Source: CAYWYR01 sp964462685
GTDB taxonomy: Bacteria; Bacteroidota; Ignavibacteria; Kapaibacteriales; UBA2268
Length of the DNA stretch: 43,320 nt
Direction of reading: 5' to 3'
Assembly (NCBI GenBank): GCA_964462685.1
Contig: CAYWYR010000021.1
Coordinates: 1-43,320 of the forward strand
Positions 14,504 through 23,246 of this stretch are shown piece by piece. A program made the position numbers and the translations under genes. Below the pieces are notes generated by a model, which made no database searches, was not told the DNA's origin, and saw only the letters and a list, made by a program, of their open reading frames with translations. Position 1 is the first letter of the stretch, and every line of letters starts with the position of its first letter.

Positions 14504-15928
14504 TTATTGAGCTGCCAATCCTTGGTTGAAAGCACCAAATGCGCTTGTCTGTCCTTGTTGCTCGAATAACGCCTCGAGCAGGCTAGTATATTGTTTTCTC
14601 AAAGATTCGGACTGTCTGTCCAGCCTTCTTTCCAGCTGTTCTATCCGATCATCCTGTGCGTCTATCTGATCACTTAATGAAAGACTTCTCTGGGTTATCA
14701 GCCCGTCCTCGCCTTTTAGGGTATCCACTGCGTTTTGCATTTTTGATATGATACCATCTTCGGAACTGAATAGGTTCGCTACAAACTGCGCGTTCTCTTC
14801 TAGAAGATCAACCAGTTTTTCCCTGTCGGTAATTCTGAGCAAGCCTCTGTTATCGGCTTCTATTCCTAGATTGGCCAGATATTCCGGTCCGCCATCGTCC
14901 TGTGTGGTCACCCTATCTGCCACGATAAAACGCATTCTCTGATACAAGCTACTTATAGCTGGGTCGCCTCGCCGCATATCCCTACCCTCGTTCGAGGTAA
15001 GGAAATTCATCACATCATTATATCTACCCAAAAAGGGTTCGATCATATCTTCGACTGCGGTATCGTTTACATCAGTTGTAAGCAAAACCTCTGAGTCAGT
15101 TTCTTCCTGGGGCTTGATTAGCTGGAAAGCCACGCCTTCCAGAGCGTCGTCTATAGTATTTGAGCCTCTTGTAACCCCTATACCGTTTATTTCTGCTCTT
15201 GAGTTCAGGTCGGCTACATCGCTTACCTTGAATCCCGCGGTACTGTCAGTATTTAAGGCTCTGGAATCTCCACTACCGAGAGCTGCTGAGTCGAGTCCGA
15301 AAGCCGCGAGAAGCGGGGAGTCAACAAAAGATACGGCATTATCGCTACCTGTTATCTGTGAGCGGATAGTAAGCCGAGCGGTGGTCGTAGTGTCCCGAAC
15401 GACACCCACATTGAACTGAAGGTCGTCATTATCATTTATAGCTGTAGCAAGCTTGTTCATAGCCTGTAGATTCGTTTCACTGCCGTCAAGCTCGACATCT
15501 ACCGATACGTTTTCGCCTTCTGATCCTCTCATAGACACAGTAAAAGTGCCTGTCAAACCCAAGACTTCCTCGCTCTGCATCCTATCGGAGATCAGAATAT
15601 CCGAAGTAGCGAGTCTTTCTACTTTTACGGTATTAACACCCCGGAGTGCGGTAGCCGAAGCAGTTGCGGTAACGTAGTTATCATCGCTGGAATCTACTTT
15701 CTTTGCCGCGAAATCATCGGATATGTCATCACCTGAGAGATTATCCAATTGGGTTATAAATGAGTTCAACCTATTGTTGAGTTGGTTGAAATAGGTCTGC
15801 TGCCGAGTAAGCTGTTGCTTTCGGTTTTGCAGATTATCAACTTGGGGCTGTTGTGTCTGCCTGAAGGCGTTCACTAGCTGATCAAGTTGGGTATCTCCCC
15901 CAGTATTTACTCCTAATAGATTGGCCAT
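14504..15928 (-). CDS. fliD: Flagellar filament cap protein FliD
   Basis: A 474-residue FliD (HAP2), the cap that folds exported flagellin at the filament tip. The N-terminal domain begins at about residue 9 (GGDTQLDQLVNAFRQTQQPQ). The central part has the beta-rich FliD domains (TVSMRGSEGENVSVDVELDG; NGIGVTRGSNTIDDALEGVA). The C-terminal coiled coil runs from about 400 to 460 (SLSDQIDAQDDRIEQLERRL), ending in a Gln-rich tail. The length is typical. It follows fliS on the same strand with a 89-bp gap that contains a small palindrome, and precedes flaG. Confidence 0.95.
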   Translation of the reverse strand: MANLLGVNTGGDTQLDQLVNAFRQTQQPQVDNLQNRKQQLTRQQTYFNQLNNRLNSFITQLDNLSGDDISDDFAAKKVDSSDDNYVTATASATALRGVNTVKVERLATSDILISDRMQSEEVLGLTGTFTVSMRGSEGENVSVDVELDGSETNLQAMNKLATAINDNDDLQFNVGVVRDTTTTARLTIRSQITGSDNAVSFVDSPLLAAFGLDSAALGSGDSRALNTDSTAGFKVSDVADLNSRAEINGIGVTRGSNTIDDALEGVAFQLIKPQEETDSEVLLTTDVNDTAVEDMIEPFLGRYNDVMNFLTSNEGRDMRRGDPAISSLYQRMRFIVADRVTTQDDGGPEYLANLGIEADNRGLLRITDREKLVDLLEENAQFVANLFSSEDGIISKMQNAVDTLKGEDGLITQRSLSLSDQIDAQDDRIEQLERRLDRQSESLRKQYTSLLEALFEQQGQTSAFGAFNQGLAAQ

Positions 15929-15962
15929 GGCCTTTTATACTACCGTTTATTTTTTGCTACCT

Positions 15963-15978
15963 GTTATTTCAAAATAAC
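15963..15978. other. Palindrome between fliS and fliD
   Basis: GTTATTT-CA-AAATAAC, a perfect 7-bp inverted repeat in the fliS-fliD gap. There is no T-tract after it on the minus strand, so it could be a weak attenuator, an RNA-stabilising hairpin or an operator. Confidence 0.35.
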
Positions 15979-16017
15979 CTGTCGTGCTATTTTTTCCAAA
16001 GGCAAAACAAGACTTGA

Positions 16018-16380
16018 TTAGTCTAGTTCAAAAGCCTCTGCCCAAGTATCACGCAGTTCTTTGATTATATGCAGAGCTTCGTCAAATTTTTTCTGAAAGA
16101 TACACCGCTGACAATATTCATATAACCTATAGAGCCTTGTAGAAGTTTCCTCGTATTCGAAATTGAGCGAACCCATAAGTTCTATAAGAACCTTGCTCAT
16201 TTTCTGAACATCTTTACGCTTGCAGCTAACGATGAATAGATCATACATTTTAAGAATGATCTTTTCCTTGCTCCAAGACATTACTTCTTGTTCAACATAC
16301 GAAGGTATTTTTTTACTGCCCCCGCCGGTCCCGCCGCCATAAGCTTTGGAAGCCGCAAGTCTCTGCGCCTGACTTGTCAT
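16018..16380 (-). CDS. fliS: Flagellin-specific chaperone FliS
   Basis: A 120-residue helical-bundle protein. The conserved FliS core is visible: YVEQEVMSWSKEKIILKMYD (the family's P-x-x-L-I-x-x-L-Y-D region), LNFEYEETSTRLYRLYEYC and the final helix FDEALHIIKELRDTWAEAF. FliS binds the C-terminus of flagellin in the cytoplasm and keeps it from polymerising before export. The first ~20 residues are a Gly-rich extension (GGGTGGGSKK) not typical of the family. It follows the flagellin gene by about 120 bp with a hairpin between, and precedes fliD. Confidence 0.9.
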   Translation of the reverse strand: MTSQAQRLAASKAYGGGTGGGSKKIPSYVEQEVMSWSKEKIILKMYDLFIVSCKRKDVQKMSKVLIELMGSLNFEYEETSTRLYRLYEYCQRCIFQKKFDEALHIIKELRDTWAEAFELD

Positions 16381-16397
16381 TTGCTTGTATCCTAATA

Positions 16398-16436
16398 TTA
16401 ATAAAGGGGAGAAATAGACAAGCTATATACTCCCCC
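16398..16436 (-). terminator. Hairpin after flagellin gene
   Basis: GGGGAG (16406-16411) pairs with CTCCCC (16430-16435), extended internally by ATAG/CTAT, and is followed on the minus strand by TTTATTAATATT. It may partly terminate transcription from the strong flagellin promoter and so lower fliS-fliD expression relative to flagellin. Confidence 0.55.
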
Positions 16437-16501
16437 TGTTTAAGATTCCTGTCATTACGGCCAGTTATCTCTCAACATCAGATCTACTGCTTATTTCAGG
16501 A

Positions 16502-17467
16502 TTATCTGAATAACTGTAGATACTGCTGAGGTATCTGATTGGCCTGTGCCAAAGATATAGTCGATGCCTGCTGTAGGAACTGCGACTTAACTAAGCCGAG
16601 CTGTTCAACAGCAACGTCAGCATCTTCAATCCTTGAGATAGCCGCACTGTAGTTGGTTATCTGTGAATTCAGAAGGTCTCTTTGTGAATCAAGCCTTACT
16701 TGGATACCACCAAGATAAGATGCTACTTTGTTCACATTATTAAGAGCCTCTGAAAGCGAGAACAATGTGTTCGAAACTTCTTCCGAACCGAATATGCCGA
16801 GGTCTTCCGCCGAAACATCATTCAGTTGATCCAAGTTAAGATTGGTAACGCCCGCAAAGTTGGTTGCTACCGCACCCGCTCCGTTTGCATTCGTTGCCGC
16901 ATTAGTTGCGTTCAAGTCGAAATCACGACTCGCAACGTTGAAATCAACATTATCACTGTTAAGGTCAATCTCTATTTCCAGCTGACGGTTATTAGCATAA
17001 TAGCCAACAGTCCAGTCGCCTGAATAAGAACCTTGCAGAAGCTGTTCACCACCGAATACAGTTGAGTCCGTGATAAACTGAATCTGCTCTGCCAACCTGA
17101 AAGCACCTTTGGCAAGTGCTACTTTTTCATCTGTGCCCAATGCACCTGATGATGCTATCGCAGCTGATTCCTTGATATCTATGAGCAAGCCATTGATATT
17201 GTCAAGGGCATCCTGAGTGATAGCCGTTACATTTTTTGCGTCACCAACTGAATTGAGCGATGCCCTTAGAGCACTGTTCCTGGCTTGTAATGAACGGGAT
17301 GTGATATATCCTGATACATCATCGGCGGCAGAGTTGATCCTCTTACCAGTCGATAGCCTTAGTTGATGATTAGCGATAGCGTCTGCAGATTGCATGAGAG
17401 AATTATACGCGTTCATCGCCGGGATGTTGGTGCGTATCCTCCCCCCTCCAGAAATAGCAGTTGCCAT
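16502..17467 (-). CDS. fliC: Flagellin
   Basis: A 321-residue flagellin. The conserved N-terminal D0/D1 helices are clear (NAYNSLMQSADAIANHQLRL, then TGKRINSAADDVSGYITSRS). The C-terminal D1/D0 helices also are (RLDSQRDLLNSQITNYSAAI, then LVKSQFLQQASTISLAQANQ), ending QQYLQLFR. The central domain is short (about 140-225) and Asn/Ala-rich, so the filament surface is small. Subunits are exported through the flagellar channel and polymerise under the FliD cap. ATG 17467 has a strong GGAGG Shine-Dalgarno 7 nt upstream, stronger than for most genes here, as expected for an abundant protein. A near-consensus sigma-28 promoter lies about 80 bp upstream. Confidence 0.96.
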   Translation of the reverse strand: MATAISGGGRIRTNIPAMNAYNSLMQSADAIANHQLRLSTGKRINSAADDVSGYITSRSLQARNSALRASLNSVGDAKNVTAITQDALDNINGLLIDIKESAAIASSGALGTDEKVALAKGAFRLAEQIQFITDSTVFGGEQLLQGSYSGDWTVGYYANNRQLEIEIDLNSDNVDFNVASRDFDLNATNAATNANGAGAVATNFAGVTNLNLDQLNDVSAEDLGIFGSEEVSNTLFSLSEALNNVNKVASYLGGIQVRLDSQRDLLNSQITNYSAAISRIEDADVAVEQLGLVKSQFLQQASTISLAQANQIPQQYLQLFR

Positions 17468-17545
17468 AATAAACCTCCGTGTAGAAAGAATTAACTGTTA
17501 TGGGCGTCCTGCCGTTTTCTTTATTAGTTTCCTATCTAAAGCATC

Positions 17546-17572
17546 TTATCGTCAACACTTTGGGATACTTTA
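17546..17572 (-). promoter_or_regulatory. Sigma-28 (FliA) promoter of the flagellin gene
   Basis: On the minus strand TAAA (17572-17569), exactly 15 nt, then GACGATAA (17553-17546). This matches TAAA-N15-GCCGATAA with a single mismatch. The predicted start is near 17539, giving a leader of about 70 nt with a GGAGG ribosome site. Confidence 0.88.
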
Positions 17573-17595
17573 GAAAAATTTTTTGTTTTTTTTAC

Positions 17596-18264
17596 TTACC
17601 AGTTAGGCCGTATCTCAGAGGGCCTTGAGATATACTCTTCACGCCTACTATTCCTTAGCGGCAGAAGCTCGATACCGGTTACCGATAGTTCAGAACCTGG
17701 CGAATCAAACTTAAGAATGGTATTGTCTGTAGCAAGTGTAAAATTACTCAGCTGCGATACAGTGTCCCTATCTATTACCAGAGTACTCACACTGCCGTCT
17801 TCTATCATCCTTATTCTAAGATATTGATCTGTATCGGTACTGTATTCTGAGTTTTCAGAAACGACTTTACCGGCGCTAATAACCTTCAGCCCGTTATTGC
17901 TAAAGATATATTCTATTTCGTCATCTATCTTTTCATACCTAGAGCCGCGTTTGGTAATGGAAAGATTTGAACCTTTAGGCATTTTGACTGTCAGATCATT
18001 TATATGCTGGGTTTCTCCGGGCAATACAAGCGCTACTTCGGCTTTTGGTTTCATGGTAAAAGCATTATCACCAAAAGGGTCTATCAACCTATAATCGGAA
18101 ATAGCATATAAGATGCCTGTCGGCCTATATTGAGATGATCCGATGTCCAAAGAATTATAAGTATCGCTACGGCTTCTGTCCATTAGCCTATATTCTTCCC
18201 AGTAATCCGAGGTGCAGGAAGCAAGAGTAGCGGAAATCAATATACAGAATAGAGCTTTTATCAT
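17596..18264 (-). CDS. Hypothetical lipoprotein
   Basis: A 222-residue predicted lipoprotein: hydrophobic stretch ALFCILISATLASC with lipobox LASC and mature Cys at about 16, then SDYWEEYR. The mature part is mostly strand-like with many Asp, Ser and Tyr (LVLPGETQHINDLTVKMPKG). I do not recognise a family. It lies immediately upstream (on the minus strand) of the flagellin promoter, with no clear terminator between, and downstream of the mannose-1-phosphate guanylyltransferase gene by 79 bp. No evidence ties it to motility. Confidence 0.7.
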   Translation of the reverse strand: MIKALFCILISATLASCTSDYWEEYRLMDRSRSDTYNSLDIGSSQYRPTGILYAISDYRLIDPFGDNAFTMKPKAEVALVLPGETQHINDLTVKMPKGSNLSITKRGSRYEKIDDEIEYIFSNNGLKVISAGKVVSENSEYSTDTDQYLRIRMIEDGSVSTLVIDRDTVSQLSNFTLATDNTILKFDSPGSELSVTGIELLPLRNSRREEYISRPSEIRPNW

Positions 18265-18343
18265 TGATGTAAGATATAAAAAATCTATTTTAAATCAGTT
18301 TGTCAATTTTCAAAAAATAAAGTTTCCGATAGAGAATATTTCA

Positions 18344-19408
18344 TTAATTCTCTAATAACCTAGTGATTTTCTTTACTTCCTGAGCTCGATCTTTAGGGCA
18401 AATCAGTAGAGCGTCCCCTGTATCGATGACTATCATATTATCTACGCCTATAAGCGCGACCTTTTTGTCTTGAGATTTTGATATGATATTATCTTTACTA
18501 TCGATCAGTATGGTACCGGCATCGCCAATTACTGTATTAGAGTTTATATCTTTATCATTTAGCTCGCTTAAGATATCTAGTGAACCTGCATCTTTCCACT
18601 CGAATGTTGATGGCTTTAAAGCCACATTATCACTTTTTTCCATCAAAGCGTAATCGATAGAAATAGCTTCGAGACCGCAAAAAGCATTTTCCAAGATATC
18701 GCTTTGGTTGGTATCAATGGCAGTGGTCATTGCATCAATCGCTATTTCAGCCCCTGGATAGTGCTCATTCATTTCTGTGATTAGTCTGTCCATGCGCCAG
18801 CAGAACATTCCCGAGTTCCAGTAATAGCTGCCTTCATCAATGTATGCTTTGGCTGTATTTCGATCAGGTTTTTCCACGAATCTGTCACTTTTCAAAATAT
18901 CATTACTAAGCTTATCGCTTGTTTTGATATAACCGAAACCGGTAGCTGGGTAGGTTGGCACTATCCCAATGGTCAACAGAGAATTTCCTTTACTTGCTTC
19001 CGCGATACAAGCTTTTAAGTCATCTGCAAAATTATTCAATGGAGATATAATATGATCCGCCGTCAGAACAGACATAGTTATCTGATCGCTAGGTAGATGA
19101 TACCGAGTTTTGATAAATGATGCTGCAAAAGCTAGACAGGGAGCAGTATTTCTTTTTGCGGGTTCGGCAATTATATTAATAGCCTGATAATCTTTCAGAT
19201 CTTCTTCGATCTGCCCCAAAAGAAAAGAGGATGTGATAACGTATATATTCTCTGCTTCAAAAACAGCTAGCGCCCTTTCGATGCTTTCCTGCATTAATGA
19301 CTTGCCGCTTTGCGTCAGTTTAAGTAACTGCTTGGGCCTATCTTTTCTACCCAGTGGCCAAAAACGTTCGCCAGTACCACCGGCCATTATCACTGCTGTA
19401 TCTGTCAT
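18344..19408 (-). CDS. Mannose-1-phosphate guanylyltransferase
   Basis: A 354-residue nucleotidyltransferase that makes GDP-mannose from mannose-1-phosphate and GTP. The N-terminal pyrophosphorylase signature is AVIMAGGTGERFWPLGRKDR and PKQLLKL. The sugar-phosphate site is RFVEKPDRNTAKAY, and the YYWNSGMFCWR and EWKDAGS segments are also conserved. It is the single-domain form (ManC/RfbM catalytic part) without a phosphomannose isomerase domain. GDP-mannose feeds lipopolysaccharide, capsule or protein glycosylation. It is 8 bp downstream of a multi-TM TPR protein gene on the same strand, so the two are probably one operon and may serve glycan assembly. Confidence 0.93.
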   Translation of the reverse strand: MTDTAVIMAGGTGERFWPLGRKDRPKQLLKLTQSGKSLMQESIERALAVFEAENIYVITSSFLLGQIEEDLKDYQAINIIAEPAKRNTAPCLAFAASFIKTRYHLPSDQITMSVLTADHIISPLNNFADDLKACIAEASKGNSLLTIGIVPTYPATGFGYIKTSDKLSNDILKSDRFVEKPDRNTAKAYIDEGSYYWNSGMFCWRMDRLITEMNEHYPGAEIAIDAMTTAIDTNQSDILENAFCGLEAISIDYALMEKSDNVALKPSTFEWKDAGSLDILSELNDKDINSNTVIGDAGTILIDSKDNIISKSQDKKVALIGVDNMIVIDTGDALLICPKDRAQEVKKITRLLEN

Positions 19409-19416
19409 AAATCATC

Positions 19417-21177
19417 TCAGAGAATTGAATTGAATGTATCTATATCCGGCCTCATACTCGGCGGCGTTATCTCATAGATCCTTTGAAGCACTGCAGGCGA
19501 TACAGTTCCGCCACGTTCCCTTATCTTATCCACACACCAAAGTGCTCTTCTGAAATCCGGGAAGAACTCCACATAATAAACAAGGAATTTCTCATAAGGT
19601 TTGATATAGTTAGGATTCAGTTGACCTGAAATATCCCATGCTTCAAGGGCTATATTCTCGTCATCTTCAAAAACCTTCACACCGTAGTTGAGAAATTCTA
19701 TCGCGAGGTAATCTACGACATATCCTTGCTCGATAACCTCTTTCGCCCAATCGGCGGCCTGCCTGAAATCATTATCTTTAAGAGAACTTACCGAGTAAAG
19801 CGCCATCGCTTCTTTATCAGCTGGGAAGTAAGATAAGGTCTGCCCAAGAACTTCCTGAGCTTTTTCGTAGTTTGTAAGCGATATTTCGATATTGGCGATA
19901 GCTAAGGAAACATCCTTATCGGAATATCCTTCCTTTTCGATAAACTCATAAAGATACTGCTGGGCTTTAACCAGGTCGCCGGCACCCACGTGATACATGC
20001 CCCTCATCTTTATGTTTCTGGGGTTTTGTGGTGACAGCTTCTGTGATTTATTTATTAATTCCAGCGGTTCAACATAATCGCCCTCTTCCATTCTGGCCCG
20101 TGCCCGATCCAGATAATACTCAGACAGGTAATCATCTCCAATACCAAGAAAAGAAAGATAGTTCTCTTGGTCTTTCAGAGAATCTTTCCCTACAAATATC
20201 ACAGCTATCGATAACAATGACAAAACAGCAGCCAATACATACGCGTTCTTACCATTTAGTTTAATTGCGAAAAGCAGTGACAATATCAGACTTATCCCAA
20301 TTGGAATAACCTGGCTAAATAGTATATCAATATCGATAAGTTCGATACTTTTTATAAGGTTGAAACTATTATAGAAGAAAGCAAAAAGTCCGCTACAGCA
20401 TAATAAAAAAATTACCTTACCACTAAGGGTTGAGTCCTTCAGCTGGGTTCTACCAAAAATGCCGTAAAGGAGTTTTCGTTCAATATTATCTTCCTTACTT
20501 GAATCAGATAGTATCCAATATCTAACAGCTAAAAACAGAATAAGGGCGAATACAGCCATTCCGATAGCCAAGGAAAGGGCTGAACCGCCTGCTATGTCAG
20601 CAGAATCCGATAATGGTAGTAATGCATACATTAATGATGAAACAGAAGCGGAAAGTCCGTTTGTGTTTAACTCGGGTAATGCTACGTCAGACAATAATCT
20701 GGCGACAAAATACAGTATTACCGGTAGAATTGAGGCTATAATAATAGGTTTAGGCTTTACCTCGCTATCACGGTCTTTGTGGAGAAGAGTAATACTTGCT
20801 ATACCCAAGCCTAAGCCTACTAATGGCGGGAATGACATAACACCAATAAAAAGACCCAAGCACAAAGCCAGATGCCATATACCTTTTCGCGTTTCTATGG
20901 CCTGCACAAATGAAAAAATGCTTAATAGCATCCAAAAAGAGCCAATAAGCCAAGGTCTGATTTCAAGTATTGGAATAGAAAGCATTGCTGCTGGATAAAG
21001 CAGTATCGGCAAACCGAACAGCAATAGCCCCCATGAGCTATAACCGAGCGAGAACGCTATAAAAACCGCTACTATTGAGCTACCAAGCAGGAAAAGCAGA
21101 TTATGAATGCTTACACCGGTCAGAAATTTTGATTCTGTGCCACCAAAGATATCACCGAATAAGATATCTGAATTCAA
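19417..21177 (-). CDS. Multi-TM protein with C-terminal TPR repeats
   Basis: At least 586 residues. The first ~330 residues carry about 10 hydrophobic segments. The C-terminal ~220 residues are a soluble TPR array (YLDRARARMEEGDYVEPLEL, then NPRNIKMRGMYHVGAGDLVK, then IANIEISLTNYEKAQEVLGQ). TTG 21177 is the first conventional start, but the same frame is open for 92 more codons upstream and encodes a convincing extra membrane segment, so the real protein is probably longer. The layout recalls GT-C-like or DUF2723-type membrane proteins of Bacteroidota, which would suit the adjacent GDP-mannose synthesis gene, but I cannot confirm the family from sequence. Confidence 0.7.
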   Translation of the reverse strand: MNSDILFGDIFGGTESKFLTGVSIHNLLFLLGSSIVAVFIAFSLGYSSWGLLLFGLPILLYPAAMLSIPILEIRPWLIGSFWMLLSIFSFVQAIETRKGIWHLALCLGLFIGVMSFPPLVGLGLGIASITLLHKDRDSEVKPKPIIIASILPVILYFVARLLSDVALPELNTNGLSASVSSLMYALLPLSDSADIAGGSALSLAIGMAVFALILFLAVRYWILSDSSKEDNIERKLLYGIFGRTQLKDSTLSGKVIFLLCCSGLFAFFYNSFNLIKSIELIDIDILFSQVIPIGISLILSLLFAIKLNGKNAYVLAAVLSLLSIAVIFVGKDSLKDQENYLSFLGIGDDYLSEYYLDRARARMEEGDYVEPLELINKSQKLSPQNPRNIKMRGMYHVGAGDLVKAQQYLYEFIEKEGYSDKDVSLAIANIEISLTNYEKAQEVLGQTLSYFPADKEAMALYSVSSLKDNDFRQAADWAKEVIEQGYVVDYLAIEFLNYGVKVFEDDENIALEAWDISGQLNPNYIKPYEKFLVYYVEFFPDFRRALWCVDKIRERGGTVSPAVLQRIYEITPPSMRPDIDTFNSIL

Positions 21178-21435
21178 TGATAATGTCGATATAGGAGCAA
21201 AGACTTCTGTATTAGGATAGGACGTATCTAGAAAGTTACCTTTCTCGAGCTCAGTTTCCAGTGTTTCAGCAGCATCAATTGAGACTGCATCACCCGGCAG
21301 GTATATGGTCTCATCGGGTAATATGAAAAAGTATAGCAGAAAGGCTACAATACCCAGAATAGCTATAGCTTTTATTAAGTCTAACCCAGCGTTGTTATTT
21401 GTGTCTGTATTGATGATTTTTGAATATTGATAAAT
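21178..21435 (-). other. In-frame upstream extension of the TPR membrane protein
   Basis: From the in-frame TAG at 21456-21454 the frame is open into the gene at 19417-21177. It encodes YQYSKIINTDTNNNAGLDLI, then a membrane span (KAIAILGIVAFLLYFFILP), then a polar loop (DETIYLPGDAVSIDAAETLE). There is no ATG, GTG or TTG in this frame here; ATT (21435) and an internal CTG are the only plausible initiators. This looks like real protein sequence that conventional start rules miss, or a gene that has lost its start codon. Confidence 0.6.
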
Positions 21436-21476
21436 TAGCCTAATACACCTAGGCTAGGAACTTCTTTCTATCTTTG
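21436..21476 (+). promoter_or_regulatory. rlmD promoter with adjacent palindrome
   Basis: TATCTTTG at 21469-21476 fits the Bacteroidota -7 box; no good -33 TTG is seen at the right distance. Instead a perfect 7-bp inverted repeat (TAGCCTA at 21436-21442, TAGGCTA at 21450-21456) lies where the -33 region would be, and may be an operator. It overlaps the beginning of the divergent open frame. Confidence 0.45.
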
Positions 21477-21522
21477 CAAGAAGCCGATAAGGAATTTACC
21501 AAATAGAGATTAGAAGTAAAAA

Positions 21523-23190
21523 ATGGGCAGAAGCCGAAAGAAAATGCCAGCTCCGATTGAGCTGAAAATTGACAGTATAGGATTTGAAGGAGTTTCGGTA
21601 GCGAGAAGCGATGAAAAAGTATATTTTGTAGATGACGGTATACCTGGGGATAAGGTATTAGCACAGGTATATAAAAAACGTAAAAGGCACGCCCATGCTC
21701 GCATATTAGAGATTATCGAACCTTCCGAAGATAGACAAGAACCTAAATGCCAGCATTTTTGGGAATGTGGCGGCTGCAGGTGGCAGCACCTTCCTTATAC
21801 CGAGCAATTGAAATGGAAACAGAAGAACGTTGTAGATGCGATGGAGAGGATCGGGCATCTAAAAAACCTAGATTACTCCCCCATTATCCCATCACCGCTG
21901 GAGTACCACTATCGCAATAAAATGGAGTTTTCTTTTTCCTCGATGAGATGGCTTTCACAAGAAGAGATAAACACAGGAGAGGATATTGAGGACCAAGGGT
22001 TTGCATTAGGTCTCCACGCAGCTGGGAATTTCGCAAAAGCTATAGATGTAAAATTCTGCCATATCCAGCCAGGGATCGGAAATCCGATATTGGATGCGGT
22101 ACGCTCCCGAGCCAAAGAACTAGAGTTAACTGCCCACAATGCTTATGAAAACACAGGTTTTCTGAGAAACTTGGTTATACGCACCGGCACAGAAGAAAAT
22201 GAAGTAATGGTTATCCTTATTACCAGGTCACCTGAAAGTGATGAGGAAAAAGAATTTGGCTCTAATTTCTGGAAGCTACTACCCGACGGCTATCACTACG
22301 AAGCTATTCACGCTATTAACGATACTCCAAACCCCAGAAAAATAGATTCCTTTGAGCTACTGAATGGCAAAGGATTTATTAAAAGCGATATACTGGGTAT
22401 TGAATTTAGAGTATCGCCATTCACATTCTTCCAGACCAATACATCTCAACTTGATAGGTTTTTGGGGTCGGCGATAGAAGAAGCCAAGATAACAAAAGAT
22501 GATTTAGTATGGGACTTATATTGCGGTACAGGTTCGCTTACATTGCCAGCCGCAAAGCTTGCAAAACATATCATCGGGATAGAACTGGTAGAAGAATCAA
22601 TAGAATTCGCGAGGGAAAACGCTGCACTTAACGATATTGATAATACCACCTTCCACGCTACCGATCTACATACCAAACGCTTACCTGAACTTTTCGAAAA
22701 GCTGGAGCGACCTGATATAATCATAACTGATCCGCCGCGTGCTGGAATGCATGCCAATATGGTACAGCATATCTTAGAAGTATCACCTAAAAGAATCGTT
22801 TACGTATCTTGCAACCCAGCAACACAAGCCAGAGATATGGCTCTTATGGCAGATGATTATAAGATCACGAAAGTAATACCAGTTGATCTTTTCCCACATA
22901 CATACCATATAGAGAGTATAGCAGTAATGGAAAAAATAGAAAAACCTATGCTAGCAAATGCAAGCTACAAAGGTGGTTATGCAATTGAACTTGAGTTTGC
23001 AAACGGTGAAAACAAAGTAATCGATATGCAGAGACTACTGGACCGCGCTCCGTTTGAAGAATTGGTAGTAAAAGATAAATTCTCTGATTTTATAAGCCAT
23101 CCTAATGGCATTACTTGGGCTAATGGTGCCGAGATAGATACAATGAGCTTATATGAGCTATCGGATGATATTGATGATGAGGCAAGCTAA
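21523..23190 (+). CDS. rlmD: 23S rRNA (uracil-5-)-methyltransferase RlmD fused to DUF2442
   Basis: A 555-residue TrmA-family RNA methyltransferase, longer than the usual 430-470. A TRAM domain (about 10-68) is followed by the [4Fe-4S] cysteines C76, C82, C85 and C179 (CQHFWECGGCRWQH; FCHIQPG). The SAM site is WDLYCGTGSL (330-339) and the catalytic DPPRAG and C430 in YVSCNPATQARD are intact. It should form m5U in 23S rRNA (RlmD/RlmCD type). Residues about 484-545 (YAIELEFANGENKVIDMQRL to HPNGITWANGAEI) match the DUF2442 fold, a small domain usually encoded alone, often near toxin-antitoxin-like genes. The frame is continuous, so this is a true fusion. An antitoxin gene follows 56 bp downstream. 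Confidence 0.93.
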   Translation: MGRSRKKMPAPIELKIDSIGFEGVSVARSDEKVYFVDDGIPGDKVLAQVYKKRKRHAHARILEIIEPSEDRQEPKCQHFWECGGCRWQHLPYTEQLKWKQKNVVDAMERIGHLKNLDYSPIIPSPLEYHYRNKMEFSFSSMRWLSQEEINTGEDIEDQGFALGLHAAGNFAKAIDVKFCHIQPGIGNPILDAVRSRAKELELTAHNAYENTGFLRNLVIRTGTEENEVMVILITRSPESDEEKEFGSNFWKLLPDGYHYEAIHAINDTPNPRKIDSFELLNGKGFIKSDILGIEFRVSPFTFFQTNTSQLDRFLGSAIEEAKITKDDLVWDLYCGTGSLTLPAAKLAKHIIGIELVEESIEFARENAALNDIDNTTFHATDLHTKRLPELFEKLERPDIIITDPPRAGMHANMVQHILEVSPKRIVYVSCNPATQARDMALMADDYKITKVIPVDLFPHTYHIESIAVMEKIEKPMLANASYKGGYAIELEFANGENKVIDMQRLLDRAPFEELVVKDKFSDFISHPNGITWANGAEIDTMSLYELSDDIDDEAS

Positions 23191-23246
23191 TTAGATAACA
23201 GAATCAAAATCAATCCGTTAAATTTTAGAATGAAGGAGAAAAAAAT

